Of a stretch of DNA of 64,000 nucleotides, positions 10,017 to 16,767 are shown piece by piece. The position numbers and the translations under genes were made by a program. The stretch is taken from the NCBI GenBank assembly GCA_964569795.1, contig CAZMVB010000001.1, positions 1 through 64,000 of the forward strand, in the 5' to 3' direction. Origin of the DNA: JAHJDS01 sp964569795. Lineage in GTDB: Bacteria > Desulfobacterota > Desulfarculia > Desulfarculales > JAHJDS01. Position 1 is the stretch's first letter. Each line of letters opens with the position of its first letter. The notes under the pieces were generated by a model that was given only the letters and a program-made list of their open reading frames with translations, was not told the origin of the DNA and did no database searches.

Positions 10017-11636
10017 ATGTGTGGTCTGGCCGGATGTATCGGCACTGAAGACACCAAAACCATCAACGGCATGCTCGACGCCCTGGGCCACCGGGGTCCC
10101 AATGACCGCGGGCTGCACGTCAACGGCGTCGGCGTGCTGGGTCACACCCGGCTGTCCATCGTGGACGTGGCCGGCGGACGCCAGCCCATCCTGACCGAAG
10201 ACGGCCGGGCGGGCATCATCTGCAACGGCGAGGTCTATAACTTCCGTCAGCTCCGAAAAAAGTTTCTGGGTGACTATCGTTTCCAGACCAACTCGGACAC
10301 GGAAGTCATTCTCCACCTGTTCCGGGAAAAGGGGCCGGCCGCGGTCAGGGACCTGGACGGCATGTTCGCCTTTGCCGTGTTCGACGGCGACCGGTTGATG
10401 CTGGCCCGGGACCCGATCGGCATCAAGCCCCTGTATTACGGCTGGCGGGACGAGAAGCTGTACTTCAGTTCCGAGCTGGGGGCGATGAGCCTGGTCGGCC
10501 TGGAGGAGGTCCACGAGTTCCCGGCCGGGTACTACTACACGCCCCAGGAAGGGTTCGTCAAGTTCTACGAGTGCCCGCCGGTGGAGGATCACCTGCTGAC
10601 TGACATCGACCAAACCTGTGAGATCATCCGCGAAACCTTTCTCCGGGCGGTGAAAAAAAGGCTTTTGGCCGATCCCGAGGTGCCGGTGGGCAGTTTCTGC
10701 TCGGGCGGACTGGACTCCAGCCTGGTGGCGGCCATCGCCGCCGACGACATCCCCCACCTGCACACCTTTGTGGTCGGCATGAAGGACGCGGCCGGCGACC
10801 TGAGCGACGACCTCAAGGCCTCGCGCATCGCCGCCGAGCACATCGGCTCGACCCATCACGAACTGATCTTCACCGAGGACGAGTACAACCAGGCCCTGCC
10901 CGAGGTCATCCGCAAGCTGGAGAGCTACGATCCGTCCCTGGTCCGCTGCGCCGTGCCCTGCTACTTCACCTGCAAGCTGGCCGCGGATTACGTCACCGTG
11001 GTCCTGACCGGCGAGGGGGCGGACGAGGTCTTCACCGGCTACCACTACATGAAGCATTTCCCGACCGACAAGCTCAACCTGGAGGCCCGGCGGTGCATCA
11101 ACAACCTGCACAACATCAACCTCCAGCGGGCCGACCGGATGGGGATGTACTTCAGCCTGGAACTCCGGGTCCCGTTCCTGGACGTGGAGATGGTCGATCT
11201 GGGCATGAAAATCCCGCCCGAACTCAAGATCCGGGAGCACCACGGGGCCAAGATCGAGAAGTGGATCTTACGAAAAGCCTTCGAGGACACCGGCTACCTG
11301 CCCGATGACATCCTGTGGCGTTACAAGGTCCAGTACACCCAGGGGGCCGGCTGCGAGGATTTGGGAGAAAAGCTGGCCGAGGCCGAGATGACCGACGCCG
11401 AGTACGAGCGCATCGTCGCCGAAAATCCCAAGGCGACCATCAACAGCAAGGAAGCGGCCTACTACTTCAAGATCTTCCGGGAGTACCACCCCCAGGACTC
11501 GGTCCTGGGTTCGATCGGCATCTGGACCGGATTCGACTTCGCCGAGGAGCGGGAAAAGGTCAAGGGCACCGTGGACGGCGACCTGAAGCACGACCACGGC
11601 GTGGCGGACGCGGCTGAAGCCCAGCAGATCGCCTGA
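10017..11636 (+). CDS. Asparagine synthetase-like glutamine-dependent amidotransferase
   Basis: The 539-residue protein begins Met-Cys-Gly-Leu-Ala-Gly, giving the N-terminal Cys nucleophile of class II glutamine amidotransferases after Met removal. The AsnB ATP-pyrophosphatase domain follows from about residue 205, with Ser-Gly-Gly-Leu-Asp-Ser-Ser and the downstream Thr-Gly-Glu-Gly-Ala-Asp-Glu. Known family members adenylate a carboxylate and amidate it with ammonia from glutamine. Its position between an MttB-family gene (27 bp upstream, RBS AAGGGAG) and a SoxB-like oxidase suggests the acceptor is not free aspartate but an intermediate of this cluster, possibly a methylated amino acid. That is inference; a standard AsnB cannot be excluded. 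Confidence 0.88.
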   Translation: MCGLAGCIGTEDTKTINGMLDALGHRGPNDRGLHVNGVGVLGHTRLSIVDVAGGRQPILTEDGRAGIICNGEVYNFRQLRKKFLGDYRFQTNSDTEVILHLFREKGPAAVRDLDGMFAFAVFDGDRLMLARDPIGIKPLYYGWRDEKLYFSSELGAMSLVGLEEVHEFPAGYYYTPQEGFVKFYECPPVEDHLLTDIDQTCEIIRETFLRAVKKRLLADPEVPVGSFCSGGLDSSLVAAIAADDIPHLHTFVVGMKDAAGDLSDDLKASRIAAEHIGSTHHELIFTEDEYNQALPEVIRKLESYDPSLVRCAVPCYFTCKLAADYVTVVLTGEGADEVFTGYHYMKHFPTDKLNLEARRCINNLHNINLQRADRMGMYFSLELRVPFLDVEMVDLGMKIPPELKIREHHGAKIEKWILRKAFEDTGYLPDDILWRYKVQYTQGAGCEDLGEKLAEAEMTDAEYERIVAENPKATINSKEAAYYFKIFREYHPQDSVLGSIGIWTGFDFAEEREKVKGTVDGDLKHDHGVADAAEAQQIA

Positions 11637-11679
11637 ACCAGACAGCGATTGACCAGAGACATTTGGAGGTTTGTCCAAA

Positions 11680-13011
11680 ATGGCTATTCCGACCAATTCC
11701 AAGTTCGTCGTTATCGGGGCCGGCATCCACGGCCTGTCCACGGCCTGGCACCTGGCCCTCGAGCTCAAGGCCCGGGGCAAGGGCTCGGGCCAGGACATCA
11801 TCGTCCTGGACAAGACGGCCATCGGCGCCGGGGCCTCGGGCATCGCCTGCGGCGTCATCCGCAACAACTACTATCAGCCGGCCATGCAGGAGCTGATCGC
11901 CCACAGCGTGGTCATCTGGGAGGAGGACGCCGAAGGGTACGGCTTCCACCCGGTGGGCTACATGCAGCTCTCGCCCGAGACGATGCACCAGGACGTGGCC
12001 GAGATCTACCAGCGGCAAAAGGACATCGGCTATGAGTCCGAGTTCATCGAGGGCGAGCGGGACAGCCGCCGCTACATGCGGGGCATCCTCGAGGACTGGC
12101 AGGCCGAGGGGATCACCTCGGTCCTCCACGAGAAGCGGGGCGGCTATGCCCACAACACCAAGGCCCTCTACCGCCTGGCCGACAAGGCCGAGGCCGAGGG
12201 CGTCCGGATCCTCACCGGCTGCGAGGTGACCGGCGTCAAGGTCGCCCACAACGCCGTCCGGTCCGTCGAGACCAAGAAGGGCGCCATCGACTGCGATTAC
12301 CTGGTCATCGGCGCCGGTCCCTGGGCCAAGCGTTTCTGGGAAATGCTCGATTTGCCCAAGGAGATCTCGATCAAGGGCCGCGACGGCAAGACCCACGACG
12401 GGTTGCCCATGTGGACCTACTGGTTCCTCCAGGAGGGCACCCTGGGCGTGTCGCCGACCTACGGCCTGGACAACCGCGGCGAGCTTCCGCCCGTGATCCA
12501 CGTGGACTCGGACGCGCCGCTGTTCTCGGCCGAGGACGACAGCCTCATCACCGAGGACATGTGGGGCATCTACTACAAGCCCGACTTCCACTTCCGGGGC
12601 GTCCAGGGCGGCTCGACCCCCGAGGTCATCGGCACCGGCCGGGTGGCCGTGGACCCCTACGGCATCGACTCCGAGGAGTTCGGGGCCGGTCCCGACTTCG
12701 CCCACATGTGGACCTCGGCCCTGGCCCACTGCCAGAAGCGCTACGAGCACACCTATCCCCGCTACCGCAAGGAGAACTCGGGCGGGCTGGGGGCCTTCAC
12801 CCCGGACAACTTCCCCGTGTTCGACCGGTTCTATGACAACTGTCACCTGATCTGCGACTCGAACCACGGCTACAAGATGATCGGCGTGGGCAAACTGGTG
12901 GCCAAGGAGGCCCTGGGCGAAAAGCAGGCCCTCCTGGATCCCTTCCGCTTTGACCGCTACGAGAAGGGCAAGCTCCACCCCGAGTCCAACAGCCCCTTCC
13001 CCTGGTCCTAG
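11680..13011 (+). CDS. FAD-dependent amine oxidoreductase (DAO/SoxB-like), first copy
   Basis: The 443-residue protein has the N-terminal FAD motif Val-Ile-Gly-Ala-Gly-Ile-His-Gly and the fold pattern of the DAO family, which oxidises the C-N bond of secondary or tertiary amines such as sarcosine and dimethylglycine. The C-terminal FAD contact Asp-Asn-Phe-Pro-Val-Phe-Asp is present. ATG 11680 has GGAGG 10 bp upstream and avoids a TTG at 11671. It is longer than the second SoxB-like protein (15288) and carries an insertion rich in Trp, Tyr and acidic residues around residues 225-310, so the two probably act on different substrates. It may work alone or replace the second copy in the SoxDAG complex. 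Confidence 0.85.
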   Translation: MAIPTNSKFVVIGAGIHGLSTAWHLALELKARGKGSGQDIIVLDKTAIGAGASGIACGVIRNNYYQPAMQELIAHSVVIWEEDAEGYGFHPVGYMQLSPETMHQDVAEIYQRQKDIGYESEFIEGERDSRRYMRGILEDWQAEGITSVLHEKRGGYAHNTKALYRLADKAEAEGVRILTGCEVTGVKVAHNAVRSVETKKGAIDCDYLVIGAGPWAKRFWEMLDLPKEISIKGRDGKTHDGLPMWTYWFLQEGTLGVSPTYGLDNRGELPPVIHVDSDAPLFSAEDDSLITEDMWGIYYKPDFHFRGVQGGSTPEVIGTGRVAVDPYGIDSEEFGAGPDFAHMWTSALAHCQKRYEHTYPRYRKENSGGLGAFTPDNFPVFDRFYDNCHLICDSNHGYKMIGVGKLVAKEALGEKQALLDPFRFDRYEKGKLHPESNSPFPWS

Positions 13012-13172
13012 GTGCGCGGCCGCACGGGGTGCGAGGCCGCACAGGCGTAATCGCGACGGATCTGGGTACAGAGAGGACAGCCCGTTCCGCGCTTGCCGCG
13101 GCCACTACGTCGGCCGCTACGCCCGTGATAGCAAAAGGCCCGAGGCGTCCGGCACATTGGCATGGGATGTAA

Positions 13173-14021
13173 ATGAAATTGACCGTTCTCGGTTCGGGTG
13201 GCTGCATGGTCATCCCCAAGCCGCTGTGCGACTGCCGGGTCTGCGTCCAGGCCCGGGACAAGGGACCGCCGTACGCCCGGACCGGGCCGTCCCTGTTCGT
13301 CCACGACGCCCATCTGCTGATCGACGCCCCGGCCGAGATCGCCTGGCAGCTCAACCGGGCCAGGATTGACCGGATCGACCACTTGATGCTGACCCATCTG
13401 GACCCGGATCACGTCGAGGGCCTCCGGGTGGTCGAGCAGATCGCCCTGGATTTCAGGACCTGGGAGGCCTATCCGGAAAAAAGGATCGAGCTCGTGCTGC
13501 CCGCGGAGCTGGACGGCCGCCTGGGTGACATCCGCTCCTGGTACGGCCCGGTCATGGACTTTTACGAGCAACAGGGTTTTATCAAGCGAACGGTATTTGA
13601 AGAATCCTGCCGCCTGACAGGCCTGGACGTGAGCGCCCTGGGCGTGGACCGGGGCGAACACCGGGTGTTCATCTATGTCTTTGACCAGGGCGGCCGCCGG
13701 GTCGTTTACGCCCCCTGCGACCTGAAACCCTTTCCCGAGGATCGGCCCGAGGTCCGCGACCCGGACCTGCTGCTGATCCAGCCCGGCATCTTCGAGACCG
13801 GCCTGCGCCACGACTTCGTCTATCCGCCGGACCACGTCTCGCGGACGACCCTCTATACATTCTCCGAAACCCTGGACCTGGCCCGTCGTCTCGGCGCCAA
13901 GCAGACCGTGTTCGTCCACTTGGAGGAATACTGGCACCGGGGCTTTGATGATTACCGCGCCCTGGAGCGCGATCTGCCCGGGGTCCGGTTCGCCCATGAC
14001 AACATGGAGATCAGCCTATGA
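13173..14021 (+). CDS. PhnP-like metallo-beta-lactamase-fold hydrolase
   Basis: The 282-residue protein opens with Leu-Gly-Ser-Gly-Gly, then a Cys-X-Cys-X2-Cys cluster (about residues 19-24) like the structural zinc site of PhnP-type phosphodiesterases and PqqB. The catalytic metal motif reads Thr-His-Leu-Asp-Pro-Asp-His (residues about 72-78), with Asp in place of the second His of HxHxDH, a known variation. Later metal ligands are suggested by Asp in Ala-Pro-Cys-Asp-Leu and a His near the C-terminus. PhnP cleaves cyclic phosphodiesters; the substrate here is unknown. The 161-bp gap upstream shows only a short GC palindrome (gcggcc/ggccgc). Its stop overlaps the next start by ATGA, so it is translated with the second MttB-like gene. 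Confidence 0.82.
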   Translation: MKLTVLGSGGCMVIPKPLCDCRVCVQARDKGPPYARTGPSLFVHDAHLLIDAPAEIAWQLNRARIDRIDHLMLTHLDPDHVEGLRVVEQIALDFRTWEAYPEKRIELVLPAELDGRLGDIRSWYGPVMDFYEQQGFIKRTVFEESCRLTGLDVSALGVDRGEHRVFIYVFDQGGRRVVYAPCDLKPFPEDRPEVRDPDLLLIQPGIFETGLRHDFVYPPDHVSRTTLYTFSETLDLARRLGAKQTVFVHLEEYWHRGFDDYRALERDLPGVRFAHDNMEISL

Positions 14022-15238
14022 CCGGTCAACTGTCAGAAAAAGCGCCGGCCCCCAACGGGGAGACCGGCTGGCAACCAGACCTCCTGGATCGGATCCACGA
14101 CGACGCCCTCCGGGTCCTGGAAGAGGTGGGGGTCAAATGCCCGGTGGCCGAGGTGCGTCGGATCTTCGAGGAGACCGGTCTGGCCGCGTTCGATGAGACC
14201 ACCGGACACCTCTACGTCCTGCGCCAACTGGTGGAGCAGGCCCTGGCCCGGACGCCGGACCGGAACGATTTTTTCATCCCGGAAAACTCCTTTGGGGTAG
14301 GCGGCACGGCCCCGTTCGTGTACGATGATCAGGTCCGGGACCTGCGCGCCCCGACCCTGGCCGACACGGCCCGCATCGCCTCGATCGTCCAGGCGGCCGA
14401 CCAGGCGGCCTTCATGGCCCGGGGAGTTTTGGTAAGGGACGCCGAGGTCGAGGTTATCGAGACCATCACCGCGCACTGCCGCAAGCCGATCTACGTCGCC
14501 GCGGTGACCGAGGCCGGCCTGAACAAGGCCCGGGAGGTCCATCAGACCCGGGGGGGCATCATCATCCAGTTCTCGATCATCAACAGCCCCCTCAACCTCA
14601 TCGACGGGATGATCCCGCCCTTCTTGAAGGCGGTCCGGATGGGCCTGCCGGTTTACGTCTCGACCATGCCCATGGCCGGCCTGACCGCGCCGTACTCCAT
14701 GTCCGGCCTGGTGACCCTGACCCACGCCGAGGGCCTGTTCGGGATCACCCTGGCCCAGCTGCTCAACCCGGGGGGCATCGTGGTCCACGCCGGGCTGCCC
14801 TCCATCGCCAATGTGTCCAAGAAATACGCGGTCGATCTGGGCCTGGTCGCCCACAACGAGGCCAACCTGCTCCAGGAAAAGGTGAACCAGCGCCTGGGGC
14901 TGCCCTCGATCCAGACGGCCTGCACCACCCACGAGGACCACCCCGGTCCCCGGGCCGAGCAGGACGCCGTCAACGGCTTCGCTTTATGTCAGAAATACGG
15001 CTTCCACCAGATGCGACACTCCTTCGGGTTCCTGCGCGAGCTGGTCTCTTTCTCCATCGCCAAGCTGGAGCGGCACCTGGAACTCTGCGCCGAGACCACG
15101 CCGGATAAGGCCCCGGACTATCAGTTCGAGGCCTTTGACCCCGAGGGCTTCGAGGCCATCGCCCGTAACGGCAGCCGGGCCGGATATATGAGCGACGCCC
15201 ATACCGTCAAGAACACCGGTCGGGTCTTTCAGCAGTGA
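14018..15238 (+). CDS. MttB-superfamily methyltransferase, non-pyrrolysine (paralogue 2)
   Basis: This 406-residue protein is clearly homologous to the product at 8709: shared are Phe-Gly-Val-Gly-Gly-Thr-Ala-Pro-Phe, Met-Pro-Met-Ala-Gly-Leu-Thr-Ala-Pro, Leu-Thr-His-Ala-Glu-Gly-Leu-Phe-Gly-Ile-Thr, Leu-Leu-Asn-Pro-Gly-Gly and the terminal Gly-Arg-Val-Phe. No amber codon interrupts the frame. The two copies differ in the barrel interior (for example Met-Ala-Arg-Gly-Val versus Met-Gly-Arg-Gly-Val, and different segments after the Pro-Gly loop), so they are not a recent duplication and may use different substrates or form a heteromer. It overlaps the metallo-hydrolase gene by 4 bp and precedes soxB by 49 bp. 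Confidence 0.85.
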   Translation: MTGQLSEKAPAPNGETGWQPDLLDRIHDDALRVLEEVGVKCPVAEVRRIFEETGLAAFDETTGHLYVLRQLVEQALARTPDRNDFFIPENSFGVGGTAPFVYDDQVRDLRAPTLADTARIASIVQAADQAAFMARGVLVRDAEVEVIETITAHCRKPIYVAAVTEAGLNKAREVHQTRGGIIIQFSIINSPLNLIDGMIPPFLKAVRMGLPVYVSTMPMAGLTAPYSMSGLVTLTHAEGLFGITLAQLLNPGGIVVHAGLPSIANVSKKYAVDLGLVAHNEANLLQEKVNQRLGLPSIQTACTTHEDHPGPRAEQDAVNGFALCQKYGFHQMRHSFGFLRELVSFSIAKLERHLELCAETTPDKAPDYQFEAFDPEGFEAIARNGSRAGYMSDAHTVKNTGRVFQQ

Positions 15239-15241
15239 ATC

Positions 15242-15260
15242 CGGGCCGTGAGGCGGCCCG
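15242..15260 (+). other. Intercistronic hairpin between mttB-like 2 and soxB-like
   Basis: A 7-bp perfect stem cgggccg (15242-15248) / cggcccg (15254-15260) with a 5-base loop lies directly after the stop codon. No T-run follows, so it more likely stabilises or separates mRNA segments than terminates transcription. Confidence 0.4.
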
Positions 15261-15287
15261 CCATCCGGGAGAGGGGATCAGGCGGCC

Positions 15288-16499
15288 ATGAAGCTGGAAA
15301 GACTGTGGGGCCGCCCGCCCTTGAAGAAGTCCTATGACGCCGTCATCGTCGGCGGCGGCATCCACGGCCTGGCAACGGCCTATTTCTTGGCCCGCGACCA
15401 CGGGATGGGCGACGTGGCCGTGATCGAGCGGCGCTACGTGGGCTACGGCGGCTCGGGCCGCAACACGGCCATTGTCCGGGCCAATCAGCGCTCCCAGGAA
15501 AACATCAAGCTCTACGACGAGGGGCTCAAGCTGTGGCCGGGCCTCATCGCCGAACTCGACTTCAACATGATGTTCTTCAACTGCGGCAACCTGAACCTGG
15601 CCCATTCCGAGGCGGCGATGGCCGGGCTCAGGCAGCAGGTGGCCGCGGCCCAGTACTTCGGGGTGATCAGCGAACTGCTGGACGCCCGGCAGTGCCAGGA
15701 ACTGGTGCCCCTCCTGGACATCTCGGACCGGCCGGCCTTCCCCATCATGGGCGGGATGTACCATCCGCCGGGCGGGACGCTCCGCCACGACGCCGTGGCC
15801 TGGGGCCTGGCCAAGGGGGCCGCCGCCAAGGGCGTCCGGATCCACCAGCAGACCGAGGTCATCGGCCTGGGTCTCGAAAACGGCCGGGTGGCGTCCGTGA
15901 CCACGGACACGGGGGTCATCCGCACCCCGCGGGTCCTGATCGCCGCCGGCGGGTACAGCCCCCTGGTGGCCGGCCTGGTCGGGATCGAACTGCCCGTGCA
16001 GGTCCTGCCCATCCAGGCCATGGTCAGCCAGCCGGTCAAGCCCTTTCTGCACCACGTCGTCTCCTCGGGGGCCTATCACGTCTATTGTCACCAGAGCCTC
16101 AAGGGCGAGATGGTCACCGGCGCCCACATGGACCCCTGGCCGACCTATTCCACCCAGGTCACGGACCGCTACATCAAGCACCAGGCCGAGGCCCTGGTCG
16201 AGCTGATGCCCATCCTCCGCGGCCTGAAATTCATGCGCCACTGGGCCGGGCTGGCCGACATGACCCCGGACATGGCCCCGCTCATCGACGGCAATGATCC
16301 GGTCGAGGGTCTGTACCTGGACTGCGGCTGGGGCTACTTCGGCTTCAAGGCCGGCCCGATCACGGGCAGGTATCTGGCCCGGTTCATGGCCACCGGTGAC
16401 TGCCCGGACCTGCTGAAACCCTTTACCCGGCGCCGGTTCGAGACGGGACGCTTCCTGGGCGAGATCGCCGGTCCGGCCTTTTACGGCCCCTGGAACTAG
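15288..16499 (+). CDS. soxB: Sarcosine oxidase / N-methylglutamate dehydrogenase beta subunit-like (SoxB)
   Basis: The 403-residue flavoprotein has the FAD motif Val-Gly-Gly-Gly-Ile-His-Gly (about residues 21-27), a second glycine-rich Gly-Tyr-Gly-Gly-Ser-Gly-Arg-Asn-Thr region and the C-terminal Gly-Trp-Gly-Tyr-Phe-Gly-Phe-Lys typical of SoxB. In heterotetrameric sarcosine oxidases this subunit holds the amine-oxidising FAD site. It is followed within 4 bp by soxD and then soxA and soxG, the canonical soxBDAG order, so assignment to the complex is firm even though the substrate (sarcosine, dimethylglycine, N-methylglutamate or another N-methyl amine) is not. Confidence 0.9.
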   Translation: MKLERLWGRPPLKKSYDAVIVGGGIHGLATAYFLARDHGMGDVAVIERRYVGYGGSGRNTAIVRANQRSQENIKLYDEGLKLWPGLIAELDFNMMFFNCGNLNLAHSEAAMAGLRQQVAAAQYFGVISELLDARQCQELVPLLDISDRPAFPIMGGMYHPPGGTLRHDAVAWGLAKGAAAKGVRIHQQTEVIGLGLENGRVASVTTDTGVIRTPRVLIAAGGYSPLVAGLVGIELPVQVLPIQAMVSQPVKPFLHHVVSSGAYHVYCHQSLKGEMVTGAHMDPWPTYSTQVTDRYIKHQAEALVELMPILRGLKFMRHWAGLADMTPDMAPLIDGNDPVEGLYLDCGWGYFGFKAGPITGRYLARFMATGDCPDLLKPFTRRRFETGRFLGEIAGPAFYGPWN

Positions 16500-16503
16500 G
16501 GTC

Positions 16504-16767
16504 ATGTCGTTCATGATCACCTGCCCCGTCTGCGGCCGCCGGGACCTCTATGAGTTCCGTTTCGGCGGCGAGGACCGCGGGCCCAGGCCGGACCAGTCCG
16601 GGCTCGACGCCGCCGCCCGGGCGGCCAACGTCCATTTCCGCAAGAACACCGGCGGTCCCCAAAAGGAATGGTGGTATCACCGCCAGGGCTGCGGCCTGTG
16701 GTTCACGGTCTGGCGCGACACCCTGACCAATCGCGAGGTGGAACCCCCGGAGGGCGAGGGTGCCTAG
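16504..16767 (+). CDS. soxD: Sarcosine oxidase delta subunit-like (SoxD)
   Basis: The 87-residue protein matches the small zinc-binding delta subunit in size and pattern: Cys-Pro-Val-Cys-Gly near residue 7, Glu-Phe-Arg-Phe-Gly-Gly-Glu, then Trp-Trp-Tyr-His and Gly-Cys-Gly-Leu-Trp-Phe, then Arg-Asp-Thr. It lies 4 bp after soxB and overlaps soxA by 8 bp. The third and fourth zinc ligands (His and Cys) are kept. Known as a structural subunit of the alpha-beta-gamma-delta complex. Confidence 0.9.
   Translation: MSFMITCPVCGRRDLYEFRFGGEDRGPRPDQSGLDAAARAANVHFRKNTGGPQKEWWYHRQGCGLWFTVWRDTLTNREVEPPEGEGA

Noticed and set aside
13012..13172. Possible small gene between the first SoxB-like gene and the MBL gene
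   Set aside because: Only a plus-strand frame in shadow composition is present; the stretch holds just a short GC palindrome.
8709..15238. Pyrrolysine-containing MttB
   Set aside because: Both MttB-like frames are complete without reading through a TAG codon.
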